Shown here one piece after another: positions 53,955 to 62,082 of a stretch of DNA of 62,082 bases. Made by a program: the position numbers and the translations under genes. Origin of the DNA: an uncultured Mucilaginibacter sp. GTDB taxonomy: Bacteria; Bacteroidota; Bacteroidia; Sphingobacteriales; Sphingobacteriaceae. How positions within the stretch are numbered: position 1 is the stretch's first letter; every line of letters begins with the position of its first letter. The stretch is from contig CAITEP010000028.1 in assembly GCA_903891475.1 (NCBI GenBank), positions 1-62,082 of the forward strand, given 5' to 3'. The notes beneath the pieces were generated by a model, which did not search any database, had not been told where the DNA came from, and saw only the letters and a list, made by a program, of their open reading frames with translations.

Positions 53955-55079
53955 TTAATTTACCAAAGTGCCAAATACTTCCAAAAACCTGTCGGCATTT
54001 GCCCTGCTTAAAGTAAGCGCGGGCAATAGTCTGATTACGTTTGGCTTAGCCTCACCGGTAAATATATGGTGTTTAAAAAGTAAATCTTTACGTATGTGCG
54101 CCAGTTCGGCTGGTAACTCAATGCCTATCATCAGACCTCGTCCGCGTACTTCCAAAACCTGGGTGAATTTTTTAAGTTCGGTAATCAGGTAACCACCAAT
54201 TTCGGCGGCGTTTTCCATCAGGTTATCTTCTTCCATTACTTCCAATACAGCCAATCCTGCCGCGCAAGCCAAATGGTTACCGCCAAAGGTAGTGCCAAGC
54301 ATACCAAAGGAAGGCTTAATTTTTGGCGATATGATAATACCACCTACCGGAAAGCCATTGCCCATGCCTTTTGCCATGGTGTAGATATCGGCATTGATGC
54401 CGGCAAAATCATGCGCGAAGAATTTACCTGTACGCCCGTAACCGCATTGTACCGAATCGGCTATAAAAACGGCGTTATAGGCATCGCATAATGTCCTGAT
54501 TTTTTGCAAAAAACTATCAGTCGCTACCTTGATACCGCCCACACCTTGTATGCCCTCTATTATTACGGAGGATATTTCATTATGAGCGAATGCCTTTACC
54601 AAAGCTTGTTCATCCAACCAAGGTAAAAACAATACATTGCTGGTTTCGTTTACAGGCGCTACAATTTTAGGGTTATCGGTAACTGCAACTGCTAAAGAAG
54701 TACGACCATGAAAAGACCCGCTAAAGGCGATTACTTTTTTCTTGCCATTATAAAACGAAGCCAGTTTCAAAGCGTTTTCATTAGCCTCGGCACCCGAATT
54801 GCATAAAAATAGCTGGTAATCCTCCTTACCTGATAGATGCCCCAATTTTTCGGCCAGTTGTTTTTGTAAAGGTATCTCAACCGAATTGGAATAAAACCCA
54901 ATTTGATGCAATTGCGCCTCCAATCTTTTTACATAATGGGGGTGGGTATGCCCAATGGAAATTACGGCATGACCGCCATACAAATCCAAGTACTCGGTAC
55001 CCTTGTCGTCATAAACCAAACTACCCTCACCCTTAACTATGTTAATTGGATTAATAGGGTAAACATCAAATAGTTTCAT
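53955..55079 (-). CDS. argD: Acetyl- or succinylornithine aminotransferase
   Basis: A 374-residue class III PLP aminotransferase. YLDLYGGHAVISIGHTHP near 30, SGAEANENALKLA near 90, ADSVQCGYGRTG near 208 and the cofactor lysine in YTMAKGMGNGFPVGG near 236 are visible. It converts the N-acylglutamate semialdehyde to N-acylornithine. Start ATG at 55079 is followed by a short N-terminus, as is usual in the Bacteroidota. Upstream comes the Fic gene and then argC; downstream argF'. Confidence 0.93.
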   Translation of the reverse strand: MKLFDVYPINPINIVKGEGSLVYDDKGTEYLDLYGGHAVISIGHTHPHYVKRLEAQLHQIGFYSNSVEIPLQKQLAEKLGHLSGKEDYQLFLCNSGAEANENALKLASFYNGKKKVIAFSGSFHGRTSLAVAVTDNPKIVAPVNETSNVLFLPWLDEQALVKAFAHNEISSVIIEGIQGVGGIKVATDSFLQKIRTLCDAYNAVFIADSVQCGYGRTGKFFAHDFAGINADIYTMAKGMGNGFPVGGIIISPKIKPSFGMLGTTFGGNHLACAAGLAVLEVMEEDNLMENAAEIGGYLITELKKFTQVLEVRGRGLMIGIELPAELAHIRKDLLFKHHIFTGEAKPNVIRLLPALTLSRANADRFLEVFGTLVN

Positions 55080-55100
55080 GTAGGTATTAGCTTTGCTTTT

Positions 55101-56474
55101 TTAATTTATGTTCTGCTTTATATAATCAAGCAAATGTTTTTTTAATGTTTTGTTTATTTCTTCGATTTCTGCGTCTAAAAAAATATGATTAAATAAATTT
55201 TCAGTTTGGTAGATATATGATTTATCTACTTTTAGCTTTAAATGATATTTATAATCATCAAAATAAACCTCAAGGTAAATAATTGTATTTATTAATGGAT
55301 TTGAGCCATTTAAGCCGAACATTGTAAAATTCCATCCTAGTTGTGAAACTTCTGTTTTATAAATGTCTACTTCCCAGATTCTACTTTTTTCCTTATTATT
55401 TAGTGCTTCTTTCAAATTATTTATTTGAAATGATGAACCAAGAAATGAATAGTTGCTAAATATTATTTCTTGACGATTTAAAGTATAATTTGTTTCAGTT
55501 TCATTATATAAATTTATGTGGAAATAACTTAGTGTATCCAAAATTGATTTCCAAACTTTTGTATTAATTATTACAAAAGTATCATATATGATTCGCGGTG
55601 ACTTAGTAATACCTTTAGTTGAGGCCTTCCTCTTTATTAATTCAATCTCTTTTATAAAATCATCATTCTCCTCCAAATCTTCACCTTTTCCAGCTTTTAT
55701 GGCGATTTTTAGTGACCATATTGTCTCTTTTTCAATATAGTCCATCAATGGTTCTAAATCGCCAACATCCGCATTGTGCAATGTGCGCAAATAATTGGTC
55801 TTATCTGCTGATTTGATAATCACAGGAGGGAAGCCATTCTTCAATAAAACATAATTCAGTAAAAGGCGAGATATCCTGCCATTGCCATCATCAAATGGGT
55901 GGATACGCACAAATTTATAATGCAGCAAAGTAGCTAATTCAACAGGAAGGAGTTTGGTTTCGTTTTCCCTATACCAATCCATCAATTCCTGCATTAAAAA
56001 AGGGGTATCGGTCGGTGAAGCGTAATCAAATATTTCACCATTTTGCAACCGCACCGAATTTGGGTAGGCTTTGTAATTACCAATATTTATTTGTCTGCGG
56101 GAATTTTGTCCATCAGGCGTTAAAGCCTCTTTCCAAAATGGCTCAACCAGAATAATCTCGTTTAATTGTTTGATGATATGCTCCGTAAGCGGGCGCTCCT
56201 TATCATTCGAGAGCTGTTCAATAAAACTAAATGCGGCATCATGTGCTTTGGTTTCCTGATATTCCCTTAAGGTATGGCTACCCTTAGTTTCACCAAATAT
56301 TAAAAGCAGTTCCGTTTCGCCGTAGGTAAGGGTATTTCCCTCTATATGGTTGGAATTATAGTTGAATTCGAGCCTGAATTTTTTATCAAGCCTCGCCTTA
56401 TCCTCTTGTTTAAAAGGTTCCAGTTTTTTTAAATTTTCATGAAGTTCATTTATAATCTTTAAATTCTCTTTCAT
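55101..56474 (-). CDS. Fic-domain protein inserted in the arginine operon
   Basis: A 457-residue Fic protein. The catalytic loop is HPFDDGNGR at 192-200 with the complete HxFx(D/E)GNGR motif, so AMP transfer (AMPylation) to a target is expected. An inhibitory motif SNHIEG at 41-46 ((S/T)xxxE(G/N)) lies in the N-terminal helix, marking class II autoinhibition. The C-terminal 200 residues are AT-rich and unassigned. The frame could start at a TTG at 56486; I prefer the ATG at 56474. It sits between argC and argD on the same strand with 38-nt and 21-nt gaps, so it rides on the operon and probably arrived by insertion. Confidence 0.88.
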   Translation of the reverse strand: MKENLKIINELHENLKKLEPFKQEDKARLDKKFRLEFNYNSNHIEGNTLTYGETELLLIFGETKGSHTLREYQETKAHDAAFSFIEQLSNDKERPLTEHIIKQLNEIILVEPFWKEALTPDGQNSRRQINIGNYKAYPNSVRLQNGEIFDYASPTDTPFLMQELMDWYRENETKLLPVELATLLHYKFVRIHPFDDGNGRISRLLLNYVLLKNGFPPVIIKSADKTNYLRTLHNADVGDLEPLMDYIEKETIWSLKIAIKAGKGEDLEENDDFIKEIELIKRKASTKGITKSPRIIYDTFVIINTKVWKSILDTLSYFHINLYNETETNYTLNRQEIIFSNYSFLGSSFQINNLKEALNNKEKSRIWEVDIYKTEVSQLGWNFTMFGLNGSNPLINTIIYLEVYFDDYKYHLKLKVDKSYIYQTENLFNHIFLDAEIEEINKTLKKHLLDYIKQNIN

Positions 56475-56512
56475 TTCAATTTTCAACTAATCCGTTTCTT
56501 TAACACAAGTTA

Positions 56513-57502
56513 CTAAAATCCAATGGCTTTTAATTTTAATCCCGCGGTTTCTTCCAAACCAAAAATCAAATTCATGTTTTGTACCGCCTGGCCCGACGCT
56601 CCTTTCAACAGGTTATCTATAATGCTTACTATGAACAATTTATTGCCATGTTTTTTAACCTGCAAAAAGCATTTATTGGTATTTACCACCTGTTTTAAAT
56701 CAATATTTTTGGAGGTTAGGTGCGTAAACGGATGATGCTCATAATAGGCCTCGTAAAGTTCCAATGCCTCAACCTCAGTCAGGTCGCTTTCGGTATATAT
56801 CGAGGCAATGATGCCTCTGGTATAATCTCCCCGGTAAGGGATAAAATTTATGGCTTTGTTAAAATCGGGTTGTAGTTGGTTGATGGATTGCCCGATTTCG
56901 TTCAGATGCTGGTGTTCAAAAGCTTTATAAACCGACAAATTATCATTCCTCCAAGTAAAATGCGAAGTAGCAGAAAGGCCTTGTCCCGCACCTGTCGAGC
57001 CAGTGGTAGCCGTAATATGCACCTCATTGTTTAACACTTTATTAGCTGCCAATGGCAACAAACCCAATTGCAAGCAGGTAGCAAAACAACCCGGATTGGC
57101 AATATTACGCGCGTTTTTGATGGCCTCGCGGTTCAGTTCGGGCAAGCCATAGGTAAAGTTAGATGGTAAGCCAACTGGCTTTAACCTAAAATCCTGACTT
57201 AAATCAATTACCTTAATCCTAGCCGGAATAATATGGTTATCTAAAAACTTCTTCGCGTCGCCATGGCCTACACATAAAAATAAGGTATCAATGTCGGTAC
57301 TAATTTCTTCGGCAAACTTTAAATCGGTATCGCCAAATAAATCAGCATGTACCTCATAAACGGGTTTGCCCGCATTGCTGGTGCTATGTATAAACGTAAT
57401 AAATACATCGGGGTGGTTTACCAAAATACGCAACAATTCGCCACCTGTATAACCTGCGCCACCTACTATGCCTACTCTTATTTTTTTATGATGCTGATTC
57501 AA
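56513..57502 (-). CDS. argC: N-acyl-gamma-glutamyl-phosphate reductase, TTG start
   Basis: A 329-residue NADPH-dependent reductase of arginine synthesis. GIVGGAGYTGGELLRIL is the nucleotide fingerprint at residue 12 onwards. The catalytic cysteine is in NPGCFATCLQLGLLP near 150, and EHQHLNEIGQSI near 217 has the catalytic His. No in-frame ATG precedes the fingerprint, so the TTG at 57502, 17 nt after the argG stop, is the likely start. It follows argG in the operon. Confidence 0.93.
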   Translation of the reverse strand: MNQHHKKIRVGIVGGAGYTGGELLRILVNHPDVFITFIHSTSNAGKPVYEVHADLFGDTDLKFAEEISTDIDTLFLCVGHGDAKKFLDNHIIPARIKVIDLSQDFRLKPVGLPSNFTYGLPELNREAIKNARNIANPGCFATCLQLGLLPLAANKVLNNEVHITATTGSTGAGQGLSATSHFTWRNDNLSVYKAFEHQHLNEIGQSINQLQPDFNKAINFIPYRGDYTRGIIASIYTESDLTEVEALELYEAYYEHHPFTHLTSKNIDLKQVVNTNKCFLQVKKHGNKLFIVSIIDNLLKGASGQAVQNMNLIFGLEETAGLKLKAIGF

Positions 57503-57519
57503 TTTCTTAAAAAATATAA

Positions 57520-58716
57520 TTAATGATTGTTTTGGTTTACTTTATGGTAAATCATTACCTGGTTGCCAAATATTTTGGAGAAACCCTTTACATCATCGCC
57601 ACTCCAAGCATTGTTCATTTCGCCGTAACTACCAAATTTATTCGACATCAGATCATGTGCCGATTCTATGCCGACTATTTGGAAGCGGTAGGGATGAAGC
57701 TCTACAAACACTTTTCCGCTCACGTTATGTTGGGTATCGGTCAAAAAGGCTTCCATGTTGCGCATCACCGGGTCGTGGAATTGGCCTTCATGAAGCCAGT
57801 TTCCGTAGAAGGTAGCCAGCTGGTCCTTCCAAGATAATTGCCATTTGGTGAGCACATGTTTTTCAAGGGTATGGTGCGCTTTGATGATGATGATAGGTGC
57901 TGCCGCCTCAAAACCTACACGGCCTTTTATGCCTATAATGGTATCGCCCACGTGTATATCTCTACCAATGCCATAAGGTTGGGCAATGGCTTGCAAGGCT
58001 TGTATGGCTTTAGTTGGATGGTCGAATATTTCACCATCAATACCAACTAATTCTCCCTTTTCAAATTGTACTTCCAATGTTTTTGGTTCGAAACTGGTTA
58101 CCGAAGTAGGCCAGGCATCTTCCGGCAGACCCAAGTTAGAGGTCAGCGTTTCTTTACCGCCTACCGATGTTCCCCATATACCTTTGTTGATAGAATATTT
58201 GGCTTTTTCAAAGTTCATCTCCACCCCATGGTTTTTCAGGTAGGTTATTTCCTCTTCACGGCTCAATTTTAAATCGCGTATTGGGGTAATAATCTGCACA
58301 TCGGGCACCAGGATGTTAAAAATCATATCAAACCTTACCTGATCGTTACCCGCGCCCGTACTGCCATGCGCCACAAACTCAGCACCAATTTCTTTGGCGT
58401 AGTTGGCTATGGCGGTTGCCTGGCTCACCCTTTCGGCACTGACAGATAGGGGATAGGTGTTGTTTTTTAATACGTTACCATATATCAGGAAGCGTACACA
58501 GGTATTGTAAAAGTTCTTGGTTTCGTCAACCACATGGTGACTGGTTACGCCCATTTTATAGGCGCGTTCTTCCACGCCTTTTAATTCTTCCTCACTAAAG
58601 CCACCTGTATTTACTATTACGGAATGTACTTCATAACCCAAATCCTGTGTAAGGTATATGCAGCAAAAAGAGGTATCCAGACCACCGCTATATGCTAAAA
58701 CTACTTTCTTTTTCAT
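57520..58716 (-). CDS. argG: Argininosuccinate synthase
   Basis: A 398-residue ATP-dependent ligase joining citrulline and aspartate. The N-terminal PP-loop is LAYSGGLDTSFCC. GSTGAGNDQVRFDM near 118 and SINKGIWGTSVGGKETL near 180 are family motifs. The length matches the normal enzyme. argH, the next step, is not in the window. It follows the GNAT gene by 41 nt. Confidence 0.95.
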   Translation of the reverse strand: MKKKVVLAYSGGLDTSFCCIYLTQDLGYEVHSVIVNTGGFSEEELKGVEERAYKMGVTSHHVVDETKNFYNTCVRFLIYGNVLKNNTYPLSVSAERVSQATAIANYAKEIGAEFVAHGSTGAGNDQVRFDMIFNILVPDVQIITPIRDLKLSREEEITYLKNHGVEMNFEKAKYSINKGIWGTSVGGKETLTSNLGLPEDAWPTSVTSFEPKTLEVQFEKGELVGIDGEIFDHPTKAIQALQAIAQPYGIGRDIHVGDTIIGIKGRVGFEAAAPIIIIKAHHTLEKHVLTKWQLSWKDQLATFYGNWLHEGQFHDPVMRNMEAFLTDTQHNVSGKVFVELHPYRFQIVGIESAHDLMSNKFGSYGEMNNAWSGDDVKGFSKIFGNQVMIYHKVNQNNH

Positions 58717-58757
58717 TTTATGTTGATAAACAAGCGCAAAATTGCACTCGTTTTGTT

Positions 58758-59408
58758 TTAAAATATTTTTAAATCCTGACTAAAACTTTTAATCGCCTTT
58801 TCAATCCTGCGGAAAAGGTTTGCCTTTCGGGCCATGTCCTTGGTTTTTAAGGCTTGTTCCTTCGCCTTTTCAACCGGGTCGAACAACATGGCGGTGCACA
58901 TGCAATTTTTACGACCTTTGCTGGTGAGGATATCGAAATTCACACAGCTTTTGCATCCTGCCCAAAAATCCTCATCCTGCGTCAATTCCGAATATGTTAC
59001 CGGCTCGTAACCTAGCTCAGAATTTATCTTCATAACCGCCAAACCAGTAGTCAAGCCGAAAATTTTTGAGTTTGGAAATTTCTCTCTCGATAAATTGAAT
59101 ATGCGCTGCTTAATAGCTTTAGCTAAACCAACTTTCCTGAATTCGGGGTTTACCACCAGGCCAGAGTTAGCCACAAAATCGCCGTGGCTCCAGGTTTCAA
59201 TATAGCAGAAACCTGCCCAAGTACCGTTTTTATGGAAGGCGATAACCGCTTTGCCTTCCAGCATTTTATCTGCCACGTATTGAGGCGAGCGTTGGGCAAT
59301 GCCTGTTCCCCTTGCCTTGGCAGATTCAGCCATTTCATTACAGATTTGCGCTGCAAAATCAACATGCTTTGCGGAGGCAACCTGAATGTCAAAATCTTGT
59401 ATGGTCAT
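58758..59408 (-). CDS. GNAT acyltransferase at the head of the arginine operon
   Basis: A 216-residue protein with an N-terminal GNAT domain (about 8-150) including NSGLVVNPEFRKVGLAKAIKQ, the acyl-CoA-binding loop. A C-terminal extension has a Cys cluster, Cys152, Cys155, Cys169 and Cys171 (CKSC and CMC), which could bind zinc. As the first gene of the cluster it is a good candidate for the glutamate N-acyltransferase (acetyl- or succinylglutamate synthase), since no argA or argJ is nearby. The exact reaction is inference. A GGTAAA/TTTACC inverted repeat lies at 59477-59505 upstream. Confidence 0.8.
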   Translation of the reverse strand: MTIQDFDIQVASAKHVDFAAQICNEMAESAKARGTGIAQRSPQYVADKMLEGKAVIAFHKNGTWAGFCYIETWSHGDFVANSGLVVNPEFRKVGLAKAIKQRIFNLSREKFPNSKIFGLTTGLAVMKINSELGYEPVTYSELTQDEDFWAGCKSCVNFDILTSKGRKNCMCTAMLFDPVEKAKEQALKTKDMARKANLFRRIEKAIKSFSQDLKIF

Positions 59409-59854
59409 TGAAATAAAAAAATTACCGTCAAAAAAAATTGGATTTTTAAACCCGTAAATAATTAATTGAATTTTTTGGTAAAACTACAAAAACTATAGAT
59501 TTACCGAACTGTGGGAAAACTTGTAAATCAGCAAGTTTCAAGCCCTGGGCATATAGGGCCTTCGTCGGGAGGGAGAAAATACAAAAACGTTAGCAATCAA
59601 AGCAGCAACAACCGGAGCAAATTTTGCTCTTATCGTTACCATTATTTGGCTTTGTTTGTTCATTATTTGGTTTTGATATTTTTTAAAATTAAAGCGCAAA
59701 TTTATTCATTATTTTTAATAATGAAAGCGTTTTTTTTATTGGGGTGGTTGGGTTTAAGGAAGATAGGTTTTCAAGAGAATAAGTTTTATATAACTACAAT
59801 TTATTTGATTTAATTACACTAATAGAATTTTGAAATATATTTCGAAAATACCTT
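59409..59854. other. Intergenic stretch, 446 nt, without a confident gene
   Basis: It holds the GGTAAA-N17-TTTACC inverted repeat (59477-59505), likely in the arginine operon promoter. A 100-codon plus-strand frame (59511-59813) has no familiar sequence. In a second frame, from about 59580 to 59675, there is a short hydrophobic run (TGANFALIVTIIWLCLFI) behind a GGAGGGAG motif but with no standard start codon. Both are doubtful. No RNA fold or transposon was recognised. Confidence 0.4.
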
Positions 59855-60391
59855 TTATTTATCCCTTTTAGGGTCAAAAAAATCTCTAAAATAAATTTTC
59901 TCTATTTGCCAATCATTTCCTTGCCTAAAGCACCTATAGCCGCTCATAAGCGTATTATTATCAAACCAGTTGCCATTAATTTTTTCTTCTTTTCTAATTT
60001 GGACGGTATCCCAATTACTAATCAGTTTGACCTGATAATCACTAAATACAGATTTTTGTGATAATGTAACACTTCCTTTTAAATGACTGAAACTTAGTTG
60101 ATGATTTTTATTCCATATTTTCCCATAAAACCTTCCTGTTTCAATGTTATATCCTTCCATAATGTATAGTGTATCTTTCAAATTCTCTTTTAAAAAAGAT
60201 GAACTATCTAAAAGATAAGCCTTCATTCTTGCTTCCTTTTGATGGTAACTCAGTTTAAAAGTAGATTTATCATGCACCCCCCCGTATATCTGATATATTT
60301 TTTCAGACAAAATAAGAAATGGAACTTTCCTTGCGCAGCCGAACACTAAGGTTATAAAACAGACAATAAATATTTTGAATAAGTATTTCAT
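59855..60391 (-). CDS. Hypothetical lipoprotein (178 aa)
   Basis: I do not recognise this family. The N-terminus is a lipoprotein signal (IVCFITLVFGC, Cys19). The rest is rich in beta-strand-like segments and contains a second short cysteine (RCFRQGNDW). It should be anchored to a membrane facing the periplasm or surface. It is downstream of the ypdA-like gene across a tandem repeat region. Confidence 0.65.
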   Translation of the reverse strand: MKYLFKIFIVCFITLVFGCARKVPFLILSEKIYQIYGGVHDKSTFKLSYHQKEARMKAYLLDSSSFLKENLKDTLYIMEGYNIETGRFYGKIWNKNHQLSFSHLKGSVTLSQKSVFSDYQVKLISNWDTVQIRKEEKINGNWFDNNTLMSGYRCFRQGNDWQIEKIYFRDFFDPKRDK

Positions 60392-60450
60392 AAACTCAAA
60401 TTTAATTTGCTGAAGCTAGAACAAACAACCCATTTTGCAAACTTCAACTT

Positions 60451-60512
60451 AATCAACCCAATAAACTCAATCCAACTCAATCAACCCAATAAACCCAATC
60501 CAACCCAATCAA
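60451..60512. repeat. 28-nt tandem repeat between ypdA and the lipoprotein gene
   Basis: Two copies of a 28-nt unit at 60451-60478 and 60479-60506 differ at 2 positions. The unit is a run of AATCAACCC and AATAAACCC-type steps. A partial third copy follows at the ypdA stop. It is probably copy-number variable. Confidence 0.7.
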
Positions 60513-61469
60513 CTAATTACCAGCCACAATATCCGCCAAAATAATCTCCGCGTGTATGCGTGAGTTTTCTATAAACCATAAATGGGTATCCATGCCACCA
60601 ACCACTACGCCGGCCAAGTACATGCCGCTTACATTGGTTTCCATAGTTTGCTGGTTATAGGTAGGGATTAGTTTATCGTCATTTAGGGTAATGCCCAGCT
60701 TTTTCAGGAAATCGAAATTAGGTTGGTAACCCGTCATGGCCATTACAAAATCGTTGGGGATGGTGACAATGCCATCGGGGGTGTCAATATCTACCTCATA
60801 AGGGCGGATTTCTTTTAAGTGCGAGCTAAAATAGGCTTTGATAGCACCTTCCTTAATTCGGTTTATAATATCGGGGCGTATCCAATATTTAACACGTTCG
60901 CCAACATCTTCGCGGCGGACTACCAGTGTTACCTCCGCGCCTTTGCGGTAGGTCTCCAAAGCCACATCAATAGCCGAATTGCTGCTACCCACTACCACCA
61001 CCTTTTGTAGGGCAAAAAAGTTAGGGTCTTTATAATAATGCATCACTTTGGGCAAGTCCTCGCCGGGTATGCCTAGCTTTACCGGGATATCATAAAAGCC
61101 GGTAGAAACAATCACATTTTTGGCATAATAAATAGCTTTATTGGTGATGATGGTAAAAGCCTCCAATTCCTTTTCAACGCTCAACACTTCTTCAAATAAA
61201 TGGATATTGAGCTGCTTACTGGTACAAACCCTGCGATAATATTCCAATGCTTCGGCACGATTGGGTTTATTGCTTACGGTAACAAAGGGGATGCCGCCAA
61301 TTTCCAATTTCTCGGAAGTTGAAAAGAAAGTCATGGTAGAGGGGTAGTTGTACAGCGAGTTTACCAAACAACCTTTTTCAACAATTAAAAAGCTTATTCC
61401 GGCTTTTTGAGCCTCCAATCCGCAAGCCAACCCGATAGGGCCGCCACCAATAATCAATATATCTAACAT
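60513..61469 (-). CDS. ypdA: YpdA-type flavoprotein disulfide reductase
   Basis: A 318-residue FAD/NADPH oxidoreductase. The FAD motif IIGGGPIGLACGLEAQKAG starts at residue 5, and the NADPH motif VVVGSSNSAIDVALETYRKGAEV lies near 160. The C-terminal GVVVGGMDTHLWFIENSRIHAEIILADI is typical of YpdA/Bdr. YpdA reduces bacillithiol disulfide in Firmicutes and is widespread in Bacteroidota. The frame could begin at TTG 61478, but the ATG at 61469 is better and begins directly with the FAD-binding strand. Confidence 0.87.
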   Translation of the reverse strand: MLDILIIGGGPIGLACGLEAQKAGISFLIVEKGCLVNSLYNYPSTMTFFSTSEKLEIGGIPFVTVSNKPNRAEALEYYRRVCTSKQLNIHLFEEVLSVEKELEAFTIITNKAIYYAKNVIVSTGFYDIPVKLGIPGEDLPKVMHYYKDPNFFALQKVVVVGSSNSAIDVALETYRKGAEVTLVVRREDVGERVKYWIRPDIINRIKEGAIKAYFSSHLKEIRPYEVDIDTPDGIVTIPNDFVMAMTGYQPNFDFLKKLGITLNDDKLIPTYNQQTMETNVSGMYLAGVVVGGMDTHLWFIENSRIHAEIILADIVAGN

Positions 61470-61603
61470 AGGAACCAATAAATATCGCGAAGATAAACAG
61501 AATATATGGTTAGGTATTTAAAAACCAACTTTAAAAACGGGTAGCAAAGCCAAAATTAGATTGAGGTGATTTTATGGAGAAGGAAAAAAAGAAAACAAAA
61601 AAA

Positions 61604-61703
61604 GGGTAAGCTACTTCTATCGCGCCGCTCAACTCTCTACCCTTGCTGCGTTCCCACCCTGGGGGAGTTCAAGAGGAGCTGGCCGTAAAAGACTTACCCC
61701 GGC
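61604..61703 (-). ncRNA. ffs: Signal recognition particle RNA (small bacterial type)
   Basis: On the minus strand the molecule begins about GCCGGGGTAAGTC and ends GCTTACCCTT, which pair to close it. The apical loop region has CCAGGGTGGGAACGCAGCAA, matching the conserved GGAA/GCAGCA tetraloop and internal loop of 4.5S RNA. It binds Ffh and targets membrane proteins. A T-run follows the 3' end and a TATATTTG -7 box lies just upstream (61705-61712). Confidence 0.93.
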
Positions 61704-61704
61704 G

Positions 61705-61712
61705 CAAATATA
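61705..61712 (-). promoter_or_regulatory. -7 box of the SRP RNA gene
   Basis: The minus strand reads TATATTTG, an exact TAnnTTTG box, directly before the predicted RNA 5' end. Confidence 0.6.
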
Positions 61713-61977
61713 GAAAAAGGTTTGTTTATGGTTAATAAATTGTTAAAAAACATGCGGATGCTTTAAAGCCTAGCTGTTTGAGTTTTTAATGCTGTTAATC
61801 AGTTTTTTAGCATTGGTTATTATTGAAAAAATAAAAGCGACAATGATTTTTAATTTTTATTTGTTGAAGTTTTTAGTTTAACAAGCATCGTTTTTGTGTT
61901 GTGTTCACATGAGTGTTTGTTAAACGAAATCAATTTTATATCGAAACCCTAATAGCAATTTTAATTTATGATAATTT

Positions 61978-62082
61978 TTAATCAAACAAATCATCGCTAA
62001 TAATCGCAATAGGTTTTATTTGCAAAGCTTTGGCAATTTGTATTATTAATTGTTTGTCAATTCGGGTTTTACCGTTTTCAAT
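61978..62082 (-). CDS. XRE-family HTH regulator, C-terminal part (cut by window edge)
   Basis: A frame entering from the right edge encodes 34 residues: IENGKTRIDKQLIIQIAKAL then QIKPIAIISDDLFD and a stop. The ENGK(T/S)xxxxxxLxxIAKAL pattern is the recognition-helix end of Cro/CI-type helix-turn-helix domains. The start lies outside the window, so length and function are unknown. It may be a stand-alone regulator or an antitoxin. Confidence 0.7.
   Translation of the reverse strand: MENGKTRIDKQLIIQIAKALQIKPIAIISDDLFD

Noticed and set aside
1..62082. CRISPR array, prophage or transposase
   Set aside because: No regularly spaced direct repeats, no phage structural genes and no transposase motifs were found in any frame read.

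Overview
The window looks like chromosomal DNA of a Bacteroidota bacterium, most probably of the Sphingobacteriales type. The support is a low GC content, genes with weak Shine-Dalgarno sequences, -7 boxes of the TAnnTTTG type, fused branched-chain E1 and SpmAB-like proteins, a tmRNA tag GENNYALAA, and a succinylornithine-type arginine cluster. No phage, insertion sequence or CRISPR array was seen, and no tRNA apart from tmRNA. Region 1 (1-8270) holds a secreted orphan protein, a DUF92 membrane protein and an OmpA-domain lipoprotein. Next comes a divergent hydrogenase locus: hypABC on the minus strand and hyaABC plus the maturation protease hyaD on the plus strand. The small subunit carries both extra cysteines of the oxygen-tolerant [4Fe-3S] proximal cluster. 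A perfect CRP/FNR-like palindrome lies between the two units with TACATTTG -7 boxes on each side. A 46-residue DUF2256 zinc-ribbon gene without an ATG start ends this part. Region 2 (8415-24546) is one long minus-strand C-P lyase (phosphonate) locus. In transcription order it has an orphan PhoB-type response regulator, phnG, H, I, J, K, L, a phnM, a 2H-phosphoesterase, a hexapeptide acyltransferase, three phnD lipoproteins, phnC, two phnE, a second acyltransferase, a second phnM and a calcineurin-type metallophosphoesterase. No phnN, phnP or phnF is present. The PhnJ protein keeps the fold and the radical glycine but lacks three of the four cysteines that bind the Fe-S cluster and form the thiyl radical in the E. 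coli enzyme. This is the strongest candidate here for an undescribed variant system. Region 3 (24910-34943) has an AraC regulator divergent from an aromatic-acid operon: a secreted VOC protein, DoxX, an MFS transporter, a type I extradiol dioxygenase, a GalB-like hydratase, a GalC/LigK-like aldolase, a DUF1932 dehydrogenase and a GalD-like tautomerase. Together these could take a gallate-like catechol to pyruvate and oxaloacetate. A GH3 beta-glucosidase follows. Region 4 (34984-49055) is mostly housekeeping: tmRNA, an aminotransferase, a DUF1573 protein, a fused 2-oxoacid dehydrogenase E1, two L,D-transpeptidase-family proteins, an SpmAB-type membrane protein, DinB, OsmC, an AHSA1-type protein, an acetate transporter, phosphoglycerate mutase and aspartate kinase. 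Region 5 (49056-59408) is the arginine cluster (GNAT, argG, argC, argD, argF', argB, proC, minus strand). It is interrupted by a Fic-domain gene and by a plus-strand NDH-2 gene next to a PaiB-like gene. Region 6 (59409-62082) has an unassigned intergenic stretch, a lipoprotein, a YpdA-type flavoprotein, the SRP RNA and the 3' end of an XRE regulator cut by the window edge. Short tandem or inverted repeats occupy three intergenic gaps. All functions come from reading the translated sequence without database searches. Comparisons to named proteins rest on remembered family motifs.
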